A stretch of 64,000 bases of DNA from a virus: positions 1 through 64,000 of the IMG/VR virus record IMGVR_UViG_3300042371_000495; one strand, written 5' to 3'. Positions within the stretch are counted from its first letter, which is position 1, and every line of letters begins with the position of its first letter. Position numbers and translations under genes: made by a program. Shown piece by piece: positions 33,821 to 42,037 of this stretch. The notes beneath the pieces were generated by a model. The model searched no databases, had not been told where the DNA came from, and saw nothing but the letters and a program-made list of their open reading frames with translations.

Positions 33821-36058
33821 TTATTTTCCAACGATTTCATTGAATTCAACTCCAGTACGCGTAGCGATGAAGTTGAGGGTAATGAAATTGATCGAACGAG
33901 CGGGTTTGATATAGATGTCGGCAACGAAACGATTTCCGTCGATAACTTCACCCGTATTGTTGGTAGAATCACAGACGACTAAGAAGTCAGTGATACCACG
34001 ACGACCCTTGACGTCCCGAAGGAACGGCTCGACCATATTCCTGAACATCGCGCGAGTGAATTCATCGTTGAGTTCAAACAGTTGATACTTAGCAGCAGTA
34101 GCGATCGATTTTTCTAAGGTGATGAACAAACGACGAACATTGATACGATCGAATGCACTTGCCTTGGCTTGACCGGTCTTGTCTCCATAAAGGAGTGTAC
34201 CTTGACCAGGGAAAGTCACAATTGGATTGATACGAGCCTTATAAAGGTCGTCCCGATCGGCTTGTTTTGGGTTGTAGGCAATCTTAGTTGTACCAAGGAG
34301 TTGTCCACGATTAAAACCGGCAGGTGAGAACCAAGTATCTGCAACTTTGTCAGTATATGCGCAAAGACCAGCCATATGACCAGCAGCAGCGATATAGAGA
34401 TATGTGTCGGTATACTTATTATACGTATAGATTGGAGTCGAATCAAAGACGAGGTAGCTTGAAGAAGTAACAACATTGAACTTATTCAAGACGTATGTCT
34501 TCTTATCTGCATCTGTACGAAGCGTACCAAGGTCGAGAGGAGCCGAGATGAATCCGACACAATCTTTACGACCATTAGCGATCGCGATCACGGCATTATC
34601 AATGTTCTGCGCTTGGGTTCCAGTATATGTCGAAGAACCTTGCTTGAAGGTTTCAGCAAAGACTAAGTTGATATCAATTAAATCTGGATCAGCAAAGTAA
34701 TCAAGGGCAGCAACAATTTCTGCATCGTCTGCAGTTCCAGTAACTCCATTTGACAATTCAAAGTTTTTATAAGTGGGAGCAGTAGCAGCACCGATAAATT
34801 CATATGTACGAGTATTGGATAAACCTTGGTTAATTTTAACCTCAGCAACTCTTATTTGATCCACCGTTAATTCTGTTGCTGGAGCAACTGGTGTAAGAAT
34901 CACTTTGATTCCATCAACTTCAATACTGATCAGATCTTCGTCAAAGTCTTCAGCGTCAAGATGAGTGTCGATAGCAAGTTTAATATCAGCAAGAGTCGCA
35001 AGAGTACCATACGTAATTGTAAAGGCAACAAACCCGTTAATCAAATCGGTGATAACCGATGAGACGATAACCCCATCATTAACATCTCCGCTTCTAACGA
35101 ATGTTAAAGTTGTATTTTCACCTAATAGCGGATCAGACCAATTCGCAAAGAACGAAATATCGGGATTCGTAGTGATCGGATCACCTTCAACAATAACTCC
35201 GCCAAAATTCTCGGAAGTCGTTGTAATAAGAACACCAGGAACAGTAGCTGTACCCGGTGTTGTAAATCCAGAGGCGGTGGTCAATTCAAATAAATCAACA
35301 GAATCGGTTGTGATTAATTCATCGGCGCCGCTAAAGATAGAATCGAGCGATCCGGTATAGATATATGCAGATGTGGTGTTGATCACATCTTTATAATAGA
35401 TGCTGGCGCCGTCTGCGGCCTTTGCGTTAGAGGCCAATGAAAGACTCGCAAATGATTCTAGCACCGAACCTGGAATACCAGTGAATTTTCCGGCTTTATC
35501 GATAACTAAAACATGAATTTCATCTGCACCTGCATTAGCTTCATCGGTCAATGGATTGATACCAGTAAGATTGGTGTTAAACTCAGATGATCCAGATGGA
35601 GCATCGAAATTCTCAGCGAAAAGTGATGAGCTATAGTCGTTAAAGTCGCCATATCCAACTTGTACTTCGATGCTATTACCGAGAGCGCCAGGGTAACGTC
35701 CTAAGAAAGCCTCGCCGAAATCCGCCGACTCGAATTCATCGAGGTTAGAAATAGGTACTGTCAAAGTACCTACTCCGGATTTAGCATTGCGGGCAGTTGC
35801 TGGAATTGCACGAGAGACTCGAAGAGTATTCGCGTATTTTAAGAAACTTGCAGCAGTAAAGAACGATTGTGCAACATCAGTTGTTGGTTTACCGTAGATT
35901 GTTGCAAGATCTTTTTCTGATCCGACGGTAACAACTTGGTTACCTGGACCCCAATTGAAATGTCCGGCAAATGCGCCGATCGAGGTCGACAGGGCCGGAA
36001 TTACGTTTGTTAAGTCGATTTCTTTTACCTCGACTCCGGGTGAAACTAAAAATCCCAT
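33821..36058 (-). CDS. 18: Tail sheath protein (gp18)
   Basis: 745 residues. Starts MGFLVSPGVEVKEIDLT, typical of contractile sheath proteins. The C-terminal domain (RINPIVTFPGQGTLLYGD, RRLFITLEKSI, FEPN-type lobe) is the conserved sheath core, with a long variable insertion (about residues 150-430) that is beta-rich. Forms the contractile sheath on the gp19 tube. It has a leader of about 70 nt from a TATAAATA promoter, unlike its neighbours. Confidence 0.95.
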   Translation of the reverse strand: MGFLVSPGVEVKEIDLTNVIPALSTSIGAFAGHFNWGPGNQVVTVGSEKDLATIYGKPTTDVAQSFFTAASFLKYANTLRVSRAIPATARNAKSGVGTLTVPISNLDEFESADFGEAFLGRYPGALGNSIEVQVGYGDFNDYSSSLFAENFDAPSGSSEFNTNLTGINPLTDEANAGADEIHVLVIDKAGKFTGIPGSVLESFASLSLASNAKAADGASIYYKDVINTTSAYIYTGSLDSIFSGADELITTDSVDLFELTTASGFTTPGTATVPGVLITTTSENFGGVIVEGDPITTNPDISFFANWSDPLLGENTTLTFVRSGDVNDGVIVSSVITDLINGFVAFTITYGTLATLADIKLAIDTHLDAEDFDEDLISIEVDGIKVILTPVAPATELTVDQIRVAEVKINQGLSNTRTYEFIGAATAPTYKNFELSNGVTGTADDAEIVAALDYFADPDLIDINLVFAETFKQGSSTYTGTQAQNIDNAVIAIANGRKDCVGFISAPLDLGTLRTDADKKTYVLNKFNVVTSSSYLVFDSTPIYTYNKYTDTYLYIAAAGHMAGLCAYTDKVADTWFSPAGFNRGQLLGTTKIAYNPKQADRDDLYKARINPIVTFPGQGTLLYGDKTGQAKASAFDRINVRRLFITLEKSIATAAKYQLFELNDEFTRAMFRNMVEPFLRDVKGRRGITDFLVVCDSTNNTGEVIDGNRFVADIYIKPARSINFITLNFIATRTGVEFNEIVGK

Positions 36059-36132
36059 ATGGTTATTCTTTCAGTGGTTATTGGTTAATGATAAGTATTC
36101 TCTAGCATAATAAGGTGCTTTCAATCGAAATG

Positions 36133-36140
36133 TATTTATA
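36133..36140 (-). promoter_or_regulatory. Late promoter of gp18
   Basis: Exact TATAAATA on the minus strand, 74 nt before the gp18 ATG. The leader ends in AAAGAATAACCAT, a motif shared with the gp23 leader. Confidence 0.7.
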
Positions 36141-36152
36141 AATTCGAGAGTT

Positions 36153-37742
36153 CTAGAACGTACCCCATTCTCTCTGTGCCCTTAGCATCTCTTCATATTC
36201 TGGATTTATATCATTATGGGAGTTGCCAAATACGCCAAACAGCGGTACATCCTCCTCCATCTCCTTCATTCTCTCAGAATAGAGCAGCTGTTTCAGATCG
36301 ATGGTAGATATATCACCGAATGCCTCTGAGGATACGAACCAGGAAAAAAGCACCAAATTCATCACCATATCATCGTGAGTCGAGTTGGATGCCTGATAGG
36401 ATTCGCCTTTATGTTCAAATGAACTTAACTCATGAATTGTATTAATGTCATGAATCGTCAACTTACCAGATTCGATAAGGTCTTTAAGATTAGAACAACC
36501 GATACGTTTGACTCTCTTCGTCATGGTGACTCCGACACCACCTGCCTTAACAGTACTTTCGACGAAGGTATTTTCGTATTCGTATTCATGATAGACCGAA
36601 TTGCACACCACCTGCCCGGCGTCATTGCTCTCGATCACGATCATGGCTTTGTTATAGAGCTTGGCTGTGCGAACAATCACATCCGGAAACAACAAAGGAG
36701 AAATCATATTGTCTCGAAAAGTAGCCACTTGTTCGAATGGCATGCTCGAGATGTCAATGATGGTAAATGTTGAATAGTCTTGTCCTCTACCTCGAGACAC
36801 ATCCACCATCATGGCATAATTATGACCCTCTTGCGGTTCGACATAGTAGTTTACGTCTCGATGTGTTTTGACTGGATCACGAGCCTGAAGGCCTAACAGT
36901 TTATCCGAGGAGATGAGTGTGTTTCCTGTTCCAGTAAATTGATTGCCAAATTCTTGTTCAAATTGCAATTCAGAAGTGTTGGCTATAGTTTGTTTTTTCC
37001 AGACTTCATCTCGTCCAGGAACATCATACCAATCAACTCGAAACGGCTTATATTCATTTGCGCCTTGAACTGCACCTTCCCAGAGCCGATGATACAGATT
37101 GCCAACTCCATTGGCGGTGGATGTGATAATCACCTTGGTGTTTTTGCCGGATGAGATGACTGGATACGTAGAAGTGTAGAACGTCTCAGGATTCTCAATG
37201 AATGCAAACTCGTCCAAGAAAATTATGTTGCAACTCTGTCCGCGAACCGAAGAAGAACTTGTCGCAGCAGCGAAAATCTTTGAGTTGTTAGAGAAAACGA
37301 TTGATCCTTTGTTAAAGACCTTACAACCGGGCTGCAAAAAGAAAGGCAAGTTTTCAATCGCCAGAGCAATGCGGGATAGCATCTCTCGAGCGGTGGCGCC
37401 TTTGTTTGCCAAGATTGCGATGGTCTTTTCCGAATTGAAGATGGCATACCAAAGCAGATATACGATAGAACTTACCGATTTTCCAGATTGACGACAAGCC
37501 AGAACAATAGAAAATCGATTGATGTTAAAGTGCTCGAACATTTTATCCTGATAGGGATAGAGGTTGAATGGCACTAGTCCGTCATTGAGATTGATTACTT
37601 TGATATAGGTTCTGGCAAAATATGCCGGATCCTTCATGCATCTCTGATATTCTTGAATCTCGTGCGAAGTAAAGCTTTGCTGAACACCGTCAGATTTGAT
37701 CTGCGAGTTGCCATTGTAGCTTTTTGGTGGTTCGTTACTCAT
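36153..37742 (-). CDS. 17: Terminase large subunit (gp17)
   Basis: 529 residues from ATG at 37742. Walker A-like ACRQSGKS lies near residue 82, Walker B IIFLDEFAF near residue 165. The RNase H-like nuclease acids fall in MVDVSRGRGQDYS (near residue 310), VIESNDAG, and THDDMVMNL near the C-terminus. Packages DNA into proheads with gp16. Overlaps gp16 by 8 nt. Confidence 0.96.
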   Translation of the reverse strand: MSNEPPKSYNGNSQIKSDGVQQSFTSHEIQEYQRCMKDPAYFARTYIKVINLNDGLVPFNLYPYQDKMFEHFNINRFSIVLACRQSGKSVSSIVYLLWYAIFNSEKTIAILANKGATAREMLSRIALAIENLPFFLQPGCKVFNKGSIVFSNNSKIFAAATSSSSVRGQSCNIIFLDEFAFIENPETFYTSTYPVISSGKNTKVIITSTANGVGNLYHRLWEGAVQGANEYKPFRVDWYDVPGRDEVWKKQTIANTSELQFEQEFGNQFTGTGNTLISSDKLLGLQARDPVKTHRDVNYYVEPQEGHNYAMMVDVSRGRGQDYSTFTIIDISSMPFEQVATFRDNMISPLLFPDVIVRTAKLYNKAMIVIESNDAGQVVCNSVYHEYEYENTFVESTVKAGGVGVTMTKRVKRIGCSNLKDLIESGKLTIHDINTIHELSSFEHKGESYQASNSTHDDMVMNLVLFSWFVSSEAFGDISTIDLKQLLYSERMKEMEEDVPLFGVFGNSHNDINPEYEEMLRAQREWGTF

Positions 37743-38196
37743 CGTCAATATCAATCGTTTTCTGAGCATTCAAAAATTTCTGAAGCTCAGTCGTAGTACC
37801 AACGAAGATCGCATTGTTCGTCGTAGATGCACCACTAGCAGATTGATTTATATTCTTTTTAGAGATAGTCTCATGCATCTTCTTACGATCCCGTTGAAGA
37901 GTCATAAGCTGCTGATTCATATCGGCAGCCGTTTTGAACATATTCGATAGCACCTCAAATGCCCGGGGGTGTTCAGAATCAGTAGCTAGAGCCAGCATGG
38001 AAGATATTGCCTCATCGGATGTATCGATTAGTTTCTTGATACGCACCCTAGAAAAATCATAGTCTTCCTCGGTATCGGCATCGATCTTTGCTTGGTAGTC
38101 GATGATTGGTTGAACCGGTGACAATTGTGATGATTGTGCCTCGATCGGAAGATTTTGAGACAACGAAGCCAACATACTTTCTTTATCCTTCTTCAT
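37735..38196 (-). CDS. 16: Terminase small subunit (gp16)
   Basis: 153 residues from ATG at 38196, chosen because it overlaps the gp15 stop by 14 nt only. Helical centre (RIKKLIDTSDEAISSML), coil region after about residue 85, acidic end. Context (between gp15 and gp17) and size match gp16. Recognises the DNA to be packaged and stimulates gp17. Confidence 0.82.
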   Translation of the reverse strand: MKKDKESMLASLSQNLPIEAQSSQLSPVQPIIDYQAKIDADTEEDYDFSRVRIKKLIDTSDEAISSMLALATDSEHPRAFEVLSNMFKTAADMNQQLMTLQRDRKKMHETISKKNINQSASGASTTNNAIFVGTTTELQKFLNAQKTIDIDDE

Positions 38197-38965
38197 CGAA
38201 TCCAAATGTAGTGATGACAGTATAGTCTTCAGGTGTATCATTTACAAGATCACCGAGTCTAACATTTACCCCATCAACTGGGTCGCTGATACCGACATTC
38301 ATATCGGCGTGCATATTCGCATCAACAATCTTGATGACCGGTCGAGGAGCAGAATTTGTGTTTCCGATGAATCGTACTTTGATCGTAAAGTCTAAGGTAT
38401 AGATCAACAACCTACGAGTAGAAGCAAAATCACCGTCATAACTATCCTGGAAATTTGTAGAGTTTAATATGATCGGTATATCGGTCAAGGTATCTGGACC
38501 CTCGAGATCTTTTACAGTGACAGTATATTCCGGAGTAAATGTAGGGACGATCTGCTCGAATATCTGTAGTGCATCATCCTGAGATCTCGACATGATACTC
38601 AACTGCATACCGATAACATAAGGCACACTCTGATATGTAGATATCCTATGATCAGTATCATCTGAGATTGGGAACGTACGTTGATTGATCTTATTAAGCT
38701 TCGAGGCAGAATCGTAAGCGATCGATGTCATCTCAAACGACATCCTTGGCAATTTAATCGCGATATCAGTAGGATATTCAGAAGATTCGTTCGTACGAAT
38801 ACGCATTAAGAAATGTTCCTTAGGACCATATGCCAAAGGAACTCGATTGACATTCATCATCTGTCCACTCACTACCTTTCCAGTATAGATGTTGTTGAAC
38901 ATTGTACCAAAGACAGAGACGATCTTCTTGATCGTACCGTTATAATAATATGATCCGTTTAACAT
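38183..38965 (-). CDS. 15: Tail sheath stabiliser (gp15)
   Basis: 260 residues. The blocks FGTMFNNIY, IKLPRMSFEMTSI and VPYVIGMQLSIMSRSQDDALQI are those of gp15, the tail terminator that caps sheath and tube and joins the neck. It sits between gp14 and gp16. Confidence 0.93.
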   Translation of the reverse strand: MLNGSYYYNGTIKKIVSVFGTMFNNIYTGKVVSGQMMNVNRVPLAYGPKEHFLMRIRTNESSEYPTDIAIKLPRMSFEMTSIAYDSASKLNKINQRTFPISDDTDHRISTYQSVPYVIGMQLSIMSRSQDDALQIFEQIVPTFTPEYTVTVKDLEGPDTLTDIPIILNSTNFQDSYDGDFASTRRLLIYTLDFTIKVRFIGNTNSAPRPVIKIVDANMHADMNVGISDPVDGVNVRLGDLVNDTPEDYTVITTFGFDEEG

Positions 38966-38967
38966 AA

Positions 38968-39885
38968 TTATGCGTCGTTAGGTTCCCCGAATGGGTTAGA
39001 TTCGCTGAAATCGATGACTGAATTCCCTTGATCTTCGAACGGAGTATTCTGGGCATTCGGATCATTGTTATATGCAAATTCATCTGTATCGCTTAATTCG
39101 AAGAGGGAAGTGATCGTCGAGACAAACCCAGAATCTTCTCCAGTGAGTGTAGTCCCGACGGTTAATTGATGGAATTGACCATCATCGAAGTTAAGTGTAG
39201 ACAGACGTTCAATGATCGTTTCGTCTTCTTTCCTTTTATATTCCAATAGTTCAGTATAACCAGTGACACCGGACGGTAATTCAATGAGAAGCTTCTCATT
39301 GATATTGTGCAGTTCGCCCTCTTCGAATTCGACCTCGGCATTGATCATCGTCGAGGAAGTACGCTGAAGCTTATCGACCTCGGCGATACCAGTATTGATC
39401 TCTTGATTTCCGTATTCGAAGTTCTCGCACGTAAGTTTGAATGTCGGCACGTTCTTTACCTGAAAGAACGGCTTCTTATCCTCGACGTAACGAATCTCAA
39501 ATAGCCCCTTCGAGAGTGGGATATAGATCAAGTCACCTTCACGTGGACGAACGGATTCCTTTGTAAATCCCTTATGCGCGACCAATTGATTCCATCTACG
39601 ACGACTAACAGCAAATGTGATTTGATCTCGAATCTCGAAACCAAATTTAGAATATAATTTTCCGTCTCCTTCGAGACCATCGATCGATTCGATATACATC
39701 TCGATCTTGAATGCCGAATCAAATTTACTTAAAGTATCTTCGTTGAGGATCGTATCGATAGAATAATATGAACGAGGCAAGTACCAGATATCAGTACCAT
39801 AGATTTGCATTGCCTCTATGATTAATTCTTCATAAAGATCTTGCTCGGATTTTACTCCATTGCTTATATAAATGTTTCGAGGCAT
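38968..39885 (-). CDS. 14: Neck protein (gp14)
   Basis: 305 residues. N-terminus ISNGVKSEQDLYEELIIEAMQIYGTDIWYLPR and central ISFAVSRRRW-like block (QITFAVSRRRWNQL) match gp14. It joins the head and tail with gp13. A late-promoter-like AATAAATA lies 12 nt before the ATG. Confidence 0.93.
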   Translation of the reverse strand: MPRNIYISNGVKSEQDLYEELIIEAMQIYGTDIWYLPRSYYSIDTILNEDTLSKFDSAFKIEMYIESIDGLEGDGKLYSKFGFEIRDQITFAVSRRRWNQLVAHKGFTKESVRPREGDLIYIPLSKGLFEIRYVEDKKPFFQVKNVPTFKLTCENFEYGNQEINTGIAEVDKLQRTSSTMINAEVEFEEGELHNINEKLLIELPSGVTGYTELLEYKRKEDETIIERLSTLNFDDGQFHQLTVGTTLTGEDSGFVSTITSLFELSDTDEFAYNNDPNAQNTPFEDQGNSVIDFSESNPFGEPNDA

Positions 39886-39897
39886 CTTTGGTATGCG

Positions 39898-39905
39898 TAT
39901 TTATT
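39898..39905 (-). promoter_or_regulatory. Late-promoter-like box upstream of gp14
   Basis: AATAAATA on the minus strand, 12 nt before the gp14 ATG. One mismatch and longer spacing than most, so weaker. Confidence 0.4.
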
Positions 39906-40656
39906 AGCCAATGAAGAAATCCGCAGGCATAGAGAAGCGAAGCTCGAATTCGGTCTCAATCTTCTCGATATCAGCCTTCGCTTCTTCATAAATCTTAGTG
40001 CCATTAATCGTGACTCCGCCTGGAAGTTGCATACCCTCGAACTTACTAAGGTTTTGACCCCACTGACGTTTTAATAACGCCGTTGTATATTTTTTCAGGA
40101 TCATGTCATTATAGATCTTTGGATATTCGACAGGATTCAAGGCGACGTATCCTTCCATAATGACGATCTTTCCGGCCTGAAGAGTGTGTTTCCAATCAAC
40201 AGCAATCGAGAGACGATTTTGGTGACGAGAGAAGATGATCTGCTGAGTCATACCATTCAACTCGAGCTCAATCATATTCATGTACTGTTTTGTAATCTCA
40301 TAGTTAACGATCGAACCTGGATCACGCAATGAATAAATGTCTGACATCATCATTTGATACTGGACCGAGAACAAATCTGTTCCCATCATTGATGAACCTT
40401 TCAATGGAAAGACGCGATTGACGTAGATCAACTCATCAGGAAGAGTGATGTACGTATTTTCAATATCCGCGGAGGTCAATGTATGCTTGACGAACGTACG
40501 AACCAACGCGTCCGAATGATAGGTCTGATAAAATTGAATGGCTTCATCGACGCGATCATTGATTTGCTCTTCGTCGAGGTTAATCTCTAGGACCGGAGCG
40601 CCTAATGAACGCAAACAATAATCAATGAGTCCTTGTCTTGTTGAAGGTGATGCCAT
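39904..40656 (-). CDS. 13: Neck protein (gp13)
   Basis: 250 residues. The N-terminus RQGLIDYCLRSLGAPVLEIN, then EQINDRVDEAIQFY, fixes both family and start: gp13 of cyanophage-type T4-like phages. Forms the head completion/neck ring with gp14. A TATAAATA box lies 6 nt before the ATG. Confidence 0.95.
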   Translation of the reverse strand: MASPSTRQGLIDYCLRSLGAPVLEINLDEEQINDRVDEAIQFYQTYHSDALVRTFVKHTLTSADIENTYITLPDELIYVNRVFPLKGSSMMGTDLFSVQYQMMMSDIYSLRDPGSIVNYEITKQYMNMIELELNGMTQQIIFSRHQNRLSIAVDWKHTLQAGKIVIMEGYVALNPVEYPKIYNDMILKKYTTALLKRQWGQNLSKFEGMQLPGGVTINGTKIYEEAKADIEKIETEFELRFSMPADFFIG

Positions 40657-40662
40657 ACAGGC

Positions 40663-40670
40663 TATTTATA
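40663..40670 (-). promoter_or_regulatory. Late promoter of gp13, leaderless geometry
   Basis: Exact TATAAATA on the minus strand, 6 nt (GCCTGT) before the gp13 ATG at 40656. Confidence 0.75.
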
Positions 40671-40701
40671 AAAGTAAAACCATCAGCGCTGCCAAAGTGT
40701 T

Positions 40702-40723
40702 TTACTATATTAAAATATAGTAA
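40702..40723 (-). terminator. A+T hairpin between fibre-type and neck genes
   Basis: 10-bp perfect inverted repeat TTACTATATT / AATATAGTAA with a 2-nt centre. No strong T run follows on the minus strand, so it could be a weak terminator or a palindromic binding site. Confidence 0.35.
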
Positions 40724-40729
40724 ATAATA

Positions 40730-41230
40730 TTATTGTGGAGTACTGAGAACAGTAATAGCCTCTTGAATAGTCTCCTCAAAACGGAATGGAGCAATTGGCC
40801 AGTTGCCATTTGATGCTGGATTTAAAGCAAAGGATACCGTAATGCCATTAAGCCAATTGCGTACAGCAATCAGTTTTTCTGAACTCTTGTTCTCTGCGGC
40901 TAATTTAGCTTCAATGTCCATAAGTGACAGCACTTTAAGGGCGCTAAAACCTTGTCGCTCAATCCACTGGTCTACACCCGAGAATGGTAGTTGTTGTGGA
41001 CCAAACATTCGACGCAGTTGCATCTTTTCGGTAAAGGTTATTAGGCCTCCATTTTCATAAAAGTACAAAATTGGCGGAGTGGCGGCGCGACCGGCATCAA
41101 AGGTGGAGGCAATCTCGTCCGATATCTCAACAACCGAGAGGTGATTCATCACGTCCTGCGGTTGTGCGGCGGGGCGATGATCCTCGACACGAATGATTAA
41201 ATTGCGGGGGTTTAGTGTAGCGTATTTCAT
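40730..41230 (-). CDS. Hypothetical protein, possible fibre-associated
   Basis: 166 residues, starting MKYATLNPRNLIIRVEDH. Mixed fold with a Trp-containing helical C-terminus (IAVRNWLNGI). It overlaps the sulfotransferase gene by ATGA. It might be a virion or fibre-assembly protein by position, but no domain is recognised. Confidence 0.6.
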   Translation of the reverse strand: MKYATLNPRNLIIRVEDHRPAAQPQDVMNHLSVVEISDEIASTFDAGRAATPPILYFYENGGLITFTEKMQLRRMFGPQQLPFSGVDQWIERQGFSALKVLSLMDIEAKLAAENKSSEKLIAVRNWLNGITVSFALNPASNGNWPIAPFRFEETIQEAITVLSTPQ

Positions 41231-42027
41231 AGTTCGTTAATCCAGTTAAATTTTTGATTAAGTGCTTCGGAAAGTTGTCGGCCGAGAGTGTCGTGCCAAT
41301 CTGGTTGAAGAGCAGTCACCTTTGGTTTTACGGTATGATCACCAAATGGCCAGCCAAGTTCATGTTCAATAGTGTATTGCTCAACATTTGTGGTGTTGTG
41401 GATAAAGGGTTCTTCGCCAAGGTAGTCCCACACTTTTTCCATTGTACGCTGCGGGTCAGAGGTCAAATCTTCGGCATGAACAAAATGCACTTTATTAGCG
41501 TGAACCCGAGCAAGTTCGTGAATTCGTTGTATGGCTATACCTATTGGAGCGCTGTCAAGCCAAAATTGGCATCGACCTTCGACTGTTTGAATGCGAGCCG
41601 TATCGGCTTGGTTGCCCTCCATTTGAAAACCCGGATGAGCTTGAAACTTTTTCTCCATGCTTGAAAGAACACCACGAATGTCACGAATAGGTACAAGAAG
41701 TTTAGCATCGGGGAAAAGTTGGAACAGCAGATTAGCTGATCCGATCCAACTGCGGCATTTGTCAACTACTATTGGACGATCCGTTATGGAGTCAAAGGAG
41801 TTAACAATACCGCCACGCATAAAGTCAGAAAACAATTGTTCACCATCTTTTGGTTGTGGAATGCTACGGAATTCTTCGGTCTTAAAGAACGCCTTTGATA
41901 AGTACATAATCTCATGCACTCCACTTGTTGCAGTAGCATGAACCCGAGGATTTTGTGCAAGCAGATTTTGTAACAAGGTACTGCATGCTCTTGGAAGTCC
42001 AGATGTATAATGTATTGTTTTGCTCAT
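41227..42027 (-). CDS. Sulfotransferase family protein
   Basis: 266 residues. The 5'-phosphosulfate loop TSGLPRACST (residues 8-17) and the 3'-phosphate site PIRDIRGVLSSM near residue 112 identify a PAPS-dependent sulfotransferase. It could sulfate a surface sugar or protein on virion or host. It lies between an unknown gene and the large LRR protein, in the fibre region, which suggests a link to adhesion. Confidence 0.82.
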   Translation of the reverse strand: MSKTIHYTSGLPRACSTLLQNLLAQNPRVHATATSGVHEIMYLSKAFFKTEEFRSIPQPKDGEQLFSDFMRGGIVNSFDSITDRPIVVDKCRSWIGSANLLFQLFPDAKLLVPIRDIRGVLSSMEKKFQAHPGFQMEGNQADTARIQTVEGRCQFWLDSAPIGIAIQRIHELARVHANKVHFVHAEDLTSDPQRTMEKVWDYLGEEPFIHNTTNVEQYTIEHELGWPFGDHTVKPKVTALQPDWHDTLGRQLSEALNQKFNWINEL

Positions 42028-42037
42028 ATATTATATA

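Noticed and set aside
36061-36110. Seven-codon frame (MLENTYH) in the gp18 leader
   Set aside because: It lies 24 nt after the TATAAATA box, far from leaderless geometry, and has no sign of coupling to gp18.
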